Source: Cadophora sp. MPI-SDFR-AT-0126
Lineage: Eukaryota > Ascomycota > Leotiomycetes > Helotiales > Ploettnerulaceae
Direction of reading: 5' to 3'
Assembly (NCBI GenBank): GCA_020747065.1
Contig: JAGMVK010000005.1
Coordinates: forward strand, 62,001-126,000
DNA: 64,000 bases
The notes beneath the pieces are model-generated. The model ran no database searches. It was not told where the DNA came from and saw only the letters and a list, made by a program, of their open reading frames with translations. Below are positions 1 through 11,060 of the stretch, piece by piece; the first letter of the stretch is position 1; each line of letters starts with the position of its first letter. The position numbers were made by a program, and so were the translations under genes.

Positions 1-1
1 T

Positions 2-1024
2 GTGCACCATGTGAAAAGACCTAGGTTGGGAAATGAACATGACCACAGCTACCACGAAGAACCACGGATGAACACCAATACCATCCCTAGTCACAATCCC
101 TTGGAGGACTTTGGAACTGAGAGGGGATTTGGGATGAGACAATCGTCCGGCAGCTCCATTTCAGTTGATCCATCCCGTAACTCATCGCTGGCTGGCTCAT
201 CAATCGGTCGGGAATCAGCAGCGACTTCGATGGCATCATTCTCTCCCGTCAACATGACAACTACCGCACGGCATCACCCGACTGGCGACTTGCCGGTCCA
301 AACGCTCAGAAATGAGCGGCAAGACGAGCACAGACCAGAGATCAAGAAATCTCCTTCCTTCCCAACCCCCGTCTCAGGCGCAGATTGGAATCCGATCAAC
401 AGTGCAAGAGGCAGAGAGTCCAGACCTGTTAGCTTGGCGAGCGCTACTTCGACACCAACACCAACCCCTCATACGTTGCCGTCTTATCACGGCCATCATC
501 TATCTAGCCAGCACCCATATGGGAAACCCGTATCCGCAGCACCACCACCACCACCTCCTCCACCGCCGCCCGCGCCGCTAAACGCAAATCACAGACCCTT
601 TCAACAACACCCAGTTTCCGCATCACCACCACCACCAAAACCTAGCTCCAGCCCCAACGACTCCGACGAGAAACAATGGATGTCCAGCAAAGTCTGCAGC
701 TTCCAGACCGAGATCGAAAGCCTGAACCGCGACCGCGCGACCCGCCTCCAGCGAATCAGCCAGATCGACGATCGCATCGACCAGATGACGAACGAGGAGA
801 ACGCGTTGGACGAGGAGAAGGAGAAGGAGATCCTCGAGGCGGTGAGGAAGATCGAGGAGCGGTATAGGGGCCGGCATGAGTATGTCAAGAGACAGCAGCG
901 CGAGCTGGGACAGTCGAGGGACGTGGAGTTGGAGGGCTTGCAGCGGAATGGGTTGGATTTGAAGAAGAGGAGGACGGCGCTGGAGCATTTTCAGGCGCTG
1001 GTGGGGTTGTATGATGAGGAGTAA
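2..1024 (+). CDS. 3' part of a low-complexity protein with a C-terminal coiled coil (5'-truncated)
   Basis: The frame is open from the window edge, so the N-terminus lies outside; about 340 residues are visible. The first two thirds are rich in Ser, Pro, His and Thr and look disordered, with an uninterrupted run of ten prolines near residue 190. The last ~110 residues are highly charged (LNRDRATRLQRISQID, then EEKEKEILEAVRKIEERY) and should form a coiled coil ending in an acidic YDEE tail. A disordered protein with a C-terminal dimerising helix is seen in some fungal GATA-type regulators, but no zinc finger is visible here, so that assignment is only a possibility. The stop is TAA at 1022-1024. 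It converges with the receptor gene on the other strand. Confidence 0.7.
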   Translation: MHHVKRPRLGNEHDHSYHEEPRMNTNTIPSHNPLEDFGTERGFGMRQSSGSSISVDPSRNSSLAGSSIGRESAATSMASFSPVNMTTTARHHPTGDLPVQTLRNERQDEHRPEIKKSPSFPTPVSGADWNPINSARGRESRPVSLASATSTPTPTPHTLPSYHGHHLSSQHPYGKPVSAAPPPPPPPPPPAPLNANHRPFQQHPVSASPPPPKPSSSPNDSDEKQWMSSKVCSFQTEIESLNRDRATRLQRISQIDDRIDQMTNEENALDEEKEKEILEAVRKIEERYRGRHEYVKRQQRELGQSRDVELEGLQRNGLDLKKRRTALEHFQALVGLYDEE

Positions 1025-2124
1025 TTGGGATTCCGGTGGTTTTGGTTTCCTGCTGGATGCATGCAGCACGGGTATCGGCATCGGGAAGTCTTGCAGCCAT
1101 CGATTCAGGATTTCGTTTAGAGTCTCGAGTTTGGGTTTACATGCCTGTATTTCTACAAGGGACCCACCATGTGGTGAGGTCTCGCCTTCCTTTCTTTCAT
1201 GTTGTTTATTCATGTCACGGGACTTTACTCCCTCGCACATTTCTGGGCTTGATATAAAAACTCGTTTTGTCCCCCTTCTTCCTTTTTCTGGGATGGAAAA
1301 AATTGGAAACTTTTCTTTTGTGCAAACCTAGTCATACCCATCTATAGTACGGAAAAGGAGGAAATTCTGTAGATTTTTTAATCACTGTACTTCAATCAAT
1401 CAATGAATCAATCGAATCTTGAAATATCGCCGATGCCAATTATGACAATATCAGACTAGGGTAAGGGAATAGCGTAATTGAGTCTCTATGCCATTTGCAT
1501 GTGCTATGGATTAATTGATTTCCGAAATCGCGTGATTGTTGTTCTTATCTTCCTCTGCATGGGAATGTATTTTGAATTTCAACTTCAACAATGCCGTGTC
1601 ATGGCCTCGACTAACGAAACCCTGGTGGTATTGCGTGTCATGGTTTTTCTTTTGCCATGGCAAATTGCCAGGCACGTCATTTGACTTTGTGAGCCAATGC
1701 AATGCGAGTCTTTGCTTGTTGTGATTCGCATTGAGCTTCTATGATCCTGATTCTTGGCTAAGGTGAGGTGGCTCTGGTTGATATGTGCTCTTCAGCTTGT
1801 ATTCTGGGCGACGTGATGAAGGGAACAATGATAGAGAGGGATAAGAAGGGGTGGGTTGAGCACAGCTGAAACGACTACATCGTACTTCAAGGAGGAAGAT
1901 AAGCACGACAACATCAACATGTCTCATCTTCAGACTGAGATTGCTCATTCATTGCAATGAAAAACTAATTGAAATACTGTGGGCAGTGTACTTCCTTCGA
2001 GGCGAAACCCTCGCAAAATGAAATCCCAGATCCCAGCCGAAGAAAACCCAAGACTCCATGTGAGTATTTCCCCACCCAGAACTCCAGCGCTTGTACCAAT
2101 AGACAACTCTGATAGCCTGGCCAC
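1025..2124. other. Intergenic spacer between convergent genes
   Basis: Two 3' ends face each other here. I see AT-rich stretches with AATCAATCAATCAATGAATC-like short repeats near 1391-1413 and no frame that looks coding. The short open frames lack introns, domains or good start contexts. Confidence 0.6.
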
Positions 2125-3383
2125 TCAAACCATATCAGACTGATCGCTCGCAGCTCTCGACCTCCTCGAATCCCTTTTCGCATCATGCGTCTCGACACCG
2201 ATGATCGAAGTAACGAGGATGCCCGACTCGCTTACGTGCTTCGTCAAGGACTCCTCCGAGCTATTCGATTGATTCGAGTGCTCCTTTGTGAGCTCCCTAT
2301 TCGCGCCCTTACTAGTAATATGGCACGTCGACGAAGTGATAGCGAATCTCGGCTTTGACTGCGGCCTCGACATATTAGTGAGGGTGTGATGACCACCGTC
2401 GCCGCTTCCAGATTGCGAGCCGCCCGTTAGCTTGCTGAAGAGGATGCGCAGGGAAGGGGCGTTGGCGGCCATGATGGCGACCTCGAGCTCGATGCACGAG
2501 ATGACGATGATCTTGCCGAGGGAGTAGGTGAAGTCTGTCATCTTTTGAAACTCGAGGAGAACGGTGAGGCGGAGGATGGAGATGAGCACGACGACGCCGC
2601 CGAGGGAGATGATGCTGAGGAGCATGAGGCGCTTGCGCAGGGAGATTTGGATGGCCCAGAGGGGTTGGATGGGGAGGACGACGATGCAGATGTCGGTGAA
2701 TATGTTCTGGGATTGTCAAATCAGCTGTGAAAATGAGGGGGAAGAGATGGGCAACTGACGAGGGCAGCAGGCACGAAAGCTAGAACGGAATTGTCGATGC
2801 ATTTCACGCCGGGGTGAAGCTCTGGGTGGAAGAAAGCATCGATTGGGATGCATTGGAGGCAGTAGATGAGCCATTGGATGACAGTGAAGGCACAGTTCAG
2901 GCCGATTGTGCAGAACACTAGGGTTCTGAAACGTTTGGTTGCGAATCGGAGGTAGAAGAGTAGGAATGCCATCTTGATGACCCAGTGCATGAGGACATAG
3001 TATAGCTCCTCGACAAACAGGGCTGTGATGAGCTTAGGGAGCCATTCTGGGTGAGTGGTCATAACCTCCTCGATATGTCTGGGAAGAGTTAGCAGCGTCC
3101 GGCTGTTTTGATTTAAGGACTGCTTACAATCCTCCGCCATAGTGGATGAAGTAGTAGAGAAGAACTTGTTGTCCACAGTTGAAGAACTGACATATGTTAG
3201 CAAATCTGCTTGTCGGTCACTGTGAGCGGTAGGCCGTACCAAGATTGCGGTCATACACCAATCATCCCACCCAAAGCTCTTGATCACGAATCCACGAGAG
3301 TAAATACGGAGGAGGATGGTCAGAGTTGAAGCAACGAAAAAAGTAGAGACAATGCCGTAGCAGGCAGCTTGAAGGTCAACCAT
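2125..3383 (-). CDS. Fungal rhodopsin-domain (PTH11/SAT4-like) seven-helix membrane protein
   Basis: Spliced model: exons 3383-3240, 3186-3128, 3078-2760 and 2706-2125 give 367 residues; all three introns have GT..AG ends and keep frame. The N-terminal half has the family layout: an extracellular start, helix 1 (STFFVASTLTILLRIYSR), the conserved FGWDDWCM turn before helix 2, and about seven hydrophobic segments up to residue ~250. The remaining ~115 residues are a hydrophilic Ser/Arg-rich cytoplasmic tail. Proteins of this family are plasma-membrane receptors or receptor-like proteins; some PTH11 relatives sense surfaces or hosts. No CFEM Cys-rich ectodomain precedes the helices, so it belongs to the non-CFEM class. 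Ligand unknown. Confidence 0.87.
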
Positions 3384-6215
3384 TTTGAAGATATTGAAAG
3401 GTATTGAGAAATGGAAGATGAGGATAGGATGAGATTTCGATGGATGTACGTGAACGTCGAGGTCAGTGCGGGAGACGGACTTATGAACTAGCTCTCGAAG
3501 ACCCTTCGGAAAGGAAAGTTCAGGCGCCTAGTCTCTAATCTCGCAAGGAGATTATAGCGGGAAGTCAATCGAGTAGGTGGAGGAGGAGGAGGAGGAGGAT
3601 GAGGCAAAGGACAAGAGATGAGTGGTAGTACGAGATTTTTAGGGGAAGTGGGAAAAAGCATGTTTTTCATATATCTTCAGCTCCTCCTCCACACCATCAG
3701 CATGGTTGTATTTGCCGAAAAAGACGTCGAAACCAGGTTGACCGAACTTGGACTATTGGGAAAAAAGACGCCCGCCATGAACACGATGCACGTCCAGGGT
3801 TTGTGGGCATGTGTTCGACGTATGCGAGCAATTAGATGCCGCCGTCGTCGAGAAAAATGTCCTAGGGTCTAGAGCGTGAGTGGTCATTCGTGTCGAATGA
3901 CTTGTTGATTCCTCGGTTAGGCCGATATCAGCTAGAAGCGTGGCGTCCTTGGGCCGTGCCCTGCATCTGGAATGGTGTTCAGGCACGGCATGGCCACTCC
4001 AGGACATCCCCTGGAGGTTCATAGCACCGGGCATTACTCCGTTCATAGCTAGACGGAGGTTGTGCTGTGAAAACTGTGCGGACAGAGCCTTGCTGTTGAC
4101 CATTACTCGAGTAATACAGTGTGGGATAATGAGCGATGCAGAATACCTCACAGCGTAGCTGCTGTGCAATTGTACAATTTTCATTCCACAATGAATGGCT
4201 TGTACTCGTACTCGTACTCAACAAGTCCAAGAGCCTTCCAAAAACCTAATAAGAATGTTGACTTCCTAGCAGCGATCGGTGGATATGCCCAGCAAATTTC
4301 TACCGTGGAAGCGGGAAATTTAGAATTATGGAAGTCGATCAGCTCGTCGGGACGGCGGAGGCTGAAACTATGACAGGCCAGGGCAGGCCAGGTACGTACC
4401 ACCCACCATACACCGTCCACCACTCCCCACCAGCCACCACCCTCCACTACAAACTGATTACCCATCAATGCAGTAAATTTCCTTTGAATTTTCCGCTTGC
4501 GAGCCAGGGACGCCACGAAATTGATTCTCTCGTTTTGTGGGACAAACGGAAAGCTTGCAGTCGGCATGAACAGCGAGGTCCAGCATCCAGACCGACATGT
4601 GATTTTTGCTGGCAGTCCGCAGCCAGAAATGAGCAACTTCTGGTTCGGATGAAAGCGAAAGACCTGACCTGCAGCAAAGTCTTATCTTTCAAAAGAGGGG
4701 AAGCTGAGATCTGATGTATGTGATACCAGTCGCAGTCCGTACCCCGCAATGTTTGGGTCTGTGAGGTCTGTGTGTGCAGAAGTGTGCCGTTTCAAAAGGG
4801 TCTTATCTGGAGTGGAGTGGAGTTGATGTGTCTGTCTGATTGTCAGATTGACAGACTCTGAAGCAGAGGCATCAGAGGGCAGCGTGCGTGCGTGAGTGAG
4901 GACTGATGGATGACGGACTGCAGCACCCACGGACGTGGGCACGGTTGGCACGAGCCCCTGAATGACCGTGTTCCTGCAGAAAGCAGATCCCCCAGGCCAG
5001 GAAGATCAGCCACAGGGAAGCATTCTGGGCAAATCAGCGATCATACAGCGATTGCCGATTGTCTTGGGGCGCATCTTGAAGGTCTTTAGCTGATCTTTAG
5101 CTGATCTTAGGCCCGGCCAAGCTGCAGATTTCCCCTGGGAGACCCCTGATCGCGCTAGTCGGACAATATCACATCGCGACAATTTCGCAACACCGCCATC
5201 ACTTCACCACCACTTCACCACAACCTCACTATCGATTGTAAGCTCGGGCCTAATCTTCAACAGGAGTGTTGCTCTGCACTGCACCGCACTGCACTGCACT
5301 CATTCACCCATTTCGGTTTGGTGTGAACGTTGAAACCATCTTCACCAAATCACAGTCTCTATATCCAACCTCCGAAACTCTGCAATTATGCAGGTGACGG
5401 CTTTCCTCACCCACAATCATACACATCTTTATGCTTGAGACGAACTGACTCGTCCAAAGTCCAAAACAATCTGCAGGTCACGGCTCAGAGCTCCTTCAGA
5501 GAAACCGAGGATGTCAATGCTGGTCTTATCCTGCAGCGGGTTTGTGTCATGGATGAAGAGAGAGTCCGGATAATCATTAGACAGCATCATGATTCGCTCA
5601 TTGAACTCATGGATGGGATACGAAGTCAGCCAGCCAACAGAGTCAAGAAAGCAACTTGGAAATTTTGATAGTCGTAATCCTCGTCTCGATCCCATCTCGT
5701 CTCCACAGATCGACGCCACAATATACGCCCTTAGCTTACTCGTCCTGACAAACCAATACTCGCAGGGGAGACATTTGGCGACCTTCAGGGAACCCGTCGA
5801 ACAGGAGGGGAACTAAGACAGCCTTGGGCAGAGCTGAACGTTCGCCCATGATGTCCTCATAAGGCTTCATCTCCGGGCCGTGCGTATTTGACCTAGTGTC
5901 CAAGCCGTCTTGACCTCATGGCTTGGATCTGGTGCTTGGAGCATTTTGCCACAGGTGGATGCGATCACACGATTTGATATCAATACTCGGCATCGCTCAC
6001 CGACACCAATGAAAAAATTTCCTTCGTGGTGGAGGGTGGGCCATGCGAAGAAAACGAAGTGGGTGTGGTAGTTTGTTTTGGGTTGGCACTCGATGATTGC
6101 TCCACTACCCAGGTCTCGAATGTCCCCCCTCCCCTCATAATTATGTTGCACCTGCCGGTTTGTGGTACATTGATACTTTCCATTTGGTGCTGATTGACTT
6201 CGAGATGCTTGAACG
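3384..6215. other. 2.8-kb gene-free spacer with simple repeats
   Basis: No convincing gene. Visible features are a GGA-rich run near 3580-3600, ACTCGT repeats near 4203-4220, a C/A-rich block at 4395-4445, a TTTAGCTGATC direct repeat near 5085-5107 and a GCACT repeat near 5275-5300. Open frames such as the minus-strand ones at 3753-4184 and 4181-4636 have no domain, intron or codon pattern like the neighbouring genes. Confidence 0.6.
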
Positions 6216-7238
6216 ATGATCGGAACATTGGATCTGGAGTATGCAGAGGAGGGCAAATTGCCTCCGCAAATAGAGGTATGTTTATCTCATCACTTGAAAA
6301 TATCTGAACACTGAGTACTGATTGCGTCCCAGGATCGGACATTTCTCTTCCATGTGAAGACCGCATTTCTCATCACCAAAAGTGATGTGAAGACCACGAT
6401 CCTCCCTGCTACAACATTTGCATTTACAGCCGCCCTATCAGGAGTCCTAAGTACGGAACCGATCTCAGATTCCCGGACCATTCTCTTCAGACTCTTGAAA
6501 TCCATTGTCTGGACATGGATGAACCTCTGGATATTCAATCTCTCAAACCAGAGACTCCCCAACTCAGTCGTAGAAGACTCCATCAACAAGCCATGGCGCG
6601 CTATCCCATCAGGACGCCTCACATCCGAGGAAGCGCGCCGAATCCTACTGATATCCATCCCCGCCGTCCTCCTCGCAACGTTCTACCTAGGCGGCAGCAA
6701 GGAGAGTCTATTCCTGATGGTCTTGACATGGATATACAACGACCTAGGAGCCGCCGAAGAGAACTTCCTAATCCGACACATCAACAACGCGCTCGGCTTC
6801 ACCACGTTCGGAGCAGGCGCAGCCCAAGTCGCCACATGCGGCTCGCTCAACTACACGACGTACTACTGGCTCGCCGTCATCGCCGCGGCCATCACATGCA
6901 CAATCCAGTTCCAGGATATGGAGGACCAGGAAGGGGATCGCATGCGGTTCAGGAGGACGCTGCCGATTGTGCTTGGCGACTTCCAGACGCGGCGGATCAA
7001 CGCGCTGACCATCATCGTGTTCTCCTTTATCGCGCCGGCGTTCTGGCGGTTGTCGCTGGTGGGATACCTGCTGCCGACTGTGCTGGGGTACACGATTGCG
7101 ATTCGCACGCTGATACGCAAGGATTTGGCGGCTGATAGACAGACGTTCAAATTGTGGTGTTTGTGGCTGATGTTGCTGTACGTGCTGCCGTTCGCGAAGA
7201 ATCAAGCCAATGTGGATGCTTGGCTTTGGCCGTGGTAG
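6216..7238 (+). CDS. UbiA-type membrane prenyltransferase / terpene-cyclase relative
   Basis: Exons 6216-6275 and 6333-7238 (intron GTATGT..CAG) give 321 residues. It is a polytopic membrane protein of the UbiA superfamily. The first polar motif is altered: where classical UbiA enzymes have an NDxxDxxxD-type motif, this has NLSNQRLPNSVVEDSINKPW followed by R-x-I-P-S-G-R-L. The second motif is intact in form (QFQDMEDQEGD near residue 210). About eight to nine hydrophobic helices are visible. Family members transfer prenyl groups to aromatic or other acceptors; in fungi a UbiA-type protein of the fumagillin pathway is a sesquiterpene cyclase. No biosynthetic cluster genes flank it, so the substrate is open. 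The start ATG at 6216 is preferred because the preceding ATG is followed at once by a stop. Confidence 0.82.
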
Positions 7239-9367
7239 CACCGCGCCGAGAGTGACAACAAATCACTCAATTACTTTGGTCACGAAGACCACTCATTTCC
7301 TAACATGTTGTTGAGATAATTCTGGGTGGATATTTGATCGTTTAGCCTTCATGAAAGTTGGAGGCAAGATACAGTCCTTGGGTCGAATTGAATGGGATCG
7401 GTGCATTGGGACGGACGGATGGACAGAAGGGATTGAACAGCTTCCATGCTGGAGCAGGGTGACATCCACATACAGTTTTCACGGCAAACATTTTCTTTGG
7501 TCGCGACACATCACATCACATCACATCACAGCGCCTCACGCGAATTTGACGAATATTTTCTTTTTCTTTTCCGCAGCTGTCGTTGTTGTTACTTGCTGTT
7601 CTCTCTTGCATACTTCACTCCATTCACCTTTTAGAATTGCCACTCATATGTCCGGGATACGATATACCCACAAATTAATTTCCTTGTTTTGATTCGTTCA
7701 ATCGAAAGATCGATTCGATTTTTCTGTATATAGATCGTATGTAGCTATTAATCTGAGTTCGGAATAAGTATCATCCACGTGTTCTCTGTACCTGGCTTGC
7801 TAGTCAGTTGATTAGTCAAATTGTCTTTCTTCTCAGAGCACTTGAAGTGGATTTGATAGTAGATGCCTTTAATAACTAAGCTCTACATTTAAAGTGATCT
7901 CGGGTATACACGTAGCTGCAAATCGAACTCGTTTCGAGTGCTGAACGTGTCGAAACAATCAAGTCAAGAATGGCATATGCCTTAATGGCCTCGGGACTTC
8001 AAAAAGGAAAGACTCCACTGGAACCATAGCTATAGTAAAAGAAAGTTCAAATGCAACAGACGGTGCTTTCATCACTATCGCCAGACTTTGGAAGGAAGCG
8101 CATAGTCTGGCATATGAACTGAAGCGACATTGGGGTCTGGATTATTTTTCTCCAATGTCCTAACATCGAAGTTCACATCTTTGTCCTAAAAACCCACAAA
8201 GGATTCTAGATGGAAGTATATCTTATCGAACATGAGTGACGGTCAAGGTTAGAATATTTGATTTATATAGTCATTTGACCTTGAAGACTCTAAGATCAAG
8301 ATGCGGAGTATGTCTCGTGTATTCTAAGAAAGAGCTTCGAGGACCCCTCTAGAGTGTTTTCTTTCAGGTGGAAAATTCTGATTCTACTTTGTGGTACCAT
8401 CAATCATTCTTCCATCAGTAACTTGAAGTTTTTAGTGTCTGAGAAGTGATAGCCCAGGCGTCAAAGACTTCCTGGACAAAATACAAGCTAGTCTTAGCGG
8501 GCCATAACAGTGTGTGTATAGATACTTATTTTGAAGTCGCGAACTTCATCTGAGATTATACTACATTTAAGAGGTACAATCACCGGAGAGATGATACTTA
8601 GTCTGTTTGAGAGTATGATAGAGGTGGAAAGTACTGGTCTCGCTTATTTAAAAGGACGCCTGCTTGCTATGTTGAAGGGGGTGATTAAGGGGCCAAAACA
8701 ACGATAGACAACAATTAACACACAAGGAGCAATCCTTCTGTCTCTGAAGGAATTTTCGGAGAGGTAGAGAGGTCTGAAGTCGTTATTAATTCTAATATTC
8801 GATTCAGAAAGTAATGTTAATAAAAACGAGGACAGGTTGAAGCGATCGATCTCCTGGCAAGTATCGTGAACTTCCACATCTGTTCACTTTCCAAAACATA
8901 TTAAAAGATTCACTCCCGCAGATGACGATAACCTGATAACTAATGATACAATTCTTAGGCAGCAATCACGGCACGATTCTCAATTATCTTGCGCGATCAA
9001 TCTCCATCCTTCTGCAGTTCACATCAACAACAACAGCAACTCGGCTATTCGAGGCTAACCGTTTCCACCAACGGCCACTCCCCACCGCCTTTCGAGTGAT
9101 TGCACCATGGACGGCCACAACCCCGCCCCCTCTTTCAATTTCTCCTTCTGCCACCTCTGCTCCAATCGACATTCCCAACGCTGCCAACACTCCAAAGATC
9201 AAGAAGAAGGCTGCTGCCACGACCGTTAACTTTATAACAATTCCTCAAGGCACTGCTCCCATTAAGAAATATTACCGAGTCATCGATCCAAGCTCGGTCG
9301 CACCCCCCGCCAATACCTTCATCCGATCTGGAGTGCTTGGTGCCCCTCTTCCACCAGCCCAGCCAAA
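7239..9367. other. Spacer, AT-rich between about 7.7 and 8.9 kb
   Basis: No gene recognised. A CACAT microsatellite lies at about 7505-7530. From about 7680 to 8940 the sequence is visibly richer in A+T than its neighbours and has many stops in all frames, which would suit an old degraded insertion, but no terminal repeats or transposase remnant can be read. The right end (8980-9367) is the pyrimidine- and CA-rich leader of the next gene. Confidence 0.5.
9107..9229 (+). promoter_or_regulatory. Possible upstream ORF in the leader of the RGG-box gene
   Basis: An ATG (CACCATGGACGG, strong context) opens a 40-codon frame that stops before the main ATG at 9368. If the transcript begins upstream, this would act as a uORF and could limit translation of the main frame. 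Alternatively it is a true N-terminal exon missed by my splicing. Confidence 0.3.
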
Positions 9368-10609
9368 ATGGACGAGTTCGCGCAGTCAAGAGAGGACGAC
9401 GACCTCTTCGCCGACGAATTCGAACCTCTTCCAACGTCGACCGCTGTTGTCGAGCAACCAGATCCCTCGCCAATCCATGATCAACCTCGGTCTGCATCAA
9501 CCAAGCCAGCCCCAGCTCCAGCCCCAAGCCCAACCTCAACCTCAAATCCAGCAACAGCAGGGTCAGGCCCAAGCCACCAGCAGCAGCAACAACAGCAGCA
9601 GCGCAATGGCGGGCGACAAGACGGAGGAAGAGAGCGGAGAGGACGAGGCAGTGGTCGCGGGGGATCAAACGGCTTAAGCCAATCCAGATATGCACCACCT
9701 GCCGGGTCCTCTCCCTCTCCCTCCGTCTCTGTCTCGCAGGTTATACCCTCACCTTCCGCTCCGACAACCACATCAACTACCGCCGCTACCTCAAACACAA
9801 CCTCAACTTCGATTCCACCATCCACCAACTCACAATCCGACTCCGCACCTCCTCCCTCCTCAACCACACCCCTTACGACAGAAAACAATAATAACACCAG
9901 AACGCATGCAGTACGCGGCGACCGATCCGCAACAGGCGGACCCGCACACAAGAAACTCACCGAAGAAGAACTCACCGAGAAGATGGCCAAAATGGCTATC
10001 CTCAACGCGCAAAAAGCAGAGAAGCACCGCCTCACCGAAGCAGACCAAGCAGCGTTCCAGCACCGCGAGAAGGAGCTTGCTAAGGAGCGGCGCGAGAAGG
10101 CGATTGCGGAGAAGAAGAACGAGCGCGTGATGGAGATGGAGAGGGCGAAGAATAGGGAGAGGAAGATGAAAGCGCAGGGGGGAAGGGAATGGGATAGTGA
10201 GAAGGTGGAGAGTGATATTGTGGATGGGAAGGGAAAGGGGAGGAGTTCGGAGTTTGTGAGGGGTGGACATGGGGGTGTTATCAGGGGTGGTTTGGCTGGA
10301 AGCAGATACTCGGTGGATAATGGTGAGGATGTACCAGATACTCAACCTGCCAGAGGTCGCGGAGGATTCGAGATCAGAGGTCGAGGACGAGGTGGCCGTG
10401 GAGGTCGTGGAGGAAAAGCAGCAAACTCAACCGCTGCACCCAGCGCAGAAGACTTCCCCTCACTACCAACACCTGTAAAGGTGCCCGAAACATCGAAGGC
10501 CGATATCACGTCTGACGAAAAAGTGAAGTCATCAACGATTGAGAAACCAGCTGGAGACTGGGCGGAGGAAATGGCTACACCAATCGAAGAGAAGAAAATG
10601 GATGTTTGA
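9368..10609 (+). CDS. RGG-box, low-complexity RNA-binding-type protein
   Basis: Single-exon frame of 413 residues from an ATG in good context (CCAAAATGGAC). It opens with an acidic segment (REDDDLFADEFEP), followed by Pro/Ala/Ser- and Gln-rich sequence, a first RGG-type patch (RERRGRGSGRGG, residues ~85-100), a long Ser/Thr/Asn tract, a charged helical segment (KLTEEELTEKMAKMAILNAQ through ERKMKAQGGREWD, residues ~195-275) and a second RG-rich stretch (RGRGRGGRGGRGGK, ~335-350). Near the C-terminus SAEDFPSLP resembles the motif of Stm1/SERBP1-like ribosome-associated proteins. RGG boxes bind RNA; the precise role is not clear and I cannot assign an orthologue. The leader contains a long overlapping frame (see findings). 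Confidence 0.78.
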   Translation: MDEFAQSREDDDLFADEFEPLPTSTAVVEQPDPSPIHDQPRSASTKPAPAPAPSPTSTSNPATAGSGPSHQQQQQQQQRNGGRQDGGRERRGRGSGRGGSNGLSQSRYAPPAGSSPSPSVSVSQVIPSPSAPTTTSTTAATSNTTSTSIPPSTNSQSDSAPPPSSTTPLTTENNNNTRTHAVRGDRSATGGPAHKKLTEEELTEKMAKMAILNAQKAEKHRLTEADQAAFQHREKELAKERREKAIAEKKNERVMEMERAKNRERKMKAQGGREWDSEKVESDIVDGKGKGRSSEFVRGGHGGVIRGGLAGSRYSVDNGEDVPDTQPARGRGGFEIRGRGRGGRGGRGGKAANSTAAPSAEDFPSLPTPVKVPETSKADITSDEKVKSSTIEKPAGDWAEEMATPIEEKKMDV

Positions 10610-11060
10610 GGGGGATCAGAGATGAGACTTGAGAGATGAGAGTTGGGGAGATGCACAAGCATGGAATGAAAGCATGGCAATGGAGTTGGCGTTGTAAGGA
10701 TACAAAATACTCGTCTACGGACTTGAGAGGTGGCTTTTGCTTACATTGAGAACTCATAAAGTTTTGATTGAGAATTGAAATGAATTCCGAAATTCCAAAT
10801 CATGCTTGTTGTGATACTACTTGAGACTTGTATATGAGGTCAGGAAATGCCCTCATCCTGTTATAGGACATGTCTATATTTCCAGGAGCTGGCAACGTTT
10901 TGCTCCTGCTTCGATCTTGAGATCCAGTTTAGATTCCTCAGACAGCACACAAGCAGCACGGCAACCACCTGCACCAAGTCTAGGTCACTTTCAATCCGAC
11001 TCATAAAGTCCAAAGAACAATACTTGAATCATTGACTCAAGTTCATTTCTATGCTATAGA
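10610..11060. other. Spacer between convergent 3' ends
   Basis: Only the two 3' regions of the RGG-box gene and the GPI16 gene can be seen; no further gene. Confidence 0.6.

Noticed and set aside
623..1240. Long minus-strand frame of 205 codons
   Set aside because: Antisense shadow of the coiled-coil gene; Leu/Pro-rich composition of a reverse frame.
3753..4636. Overlapping minus-strand frames in the 3.4-6.2 kb spacer
   Set aside because: Random-looking composition and no family features.
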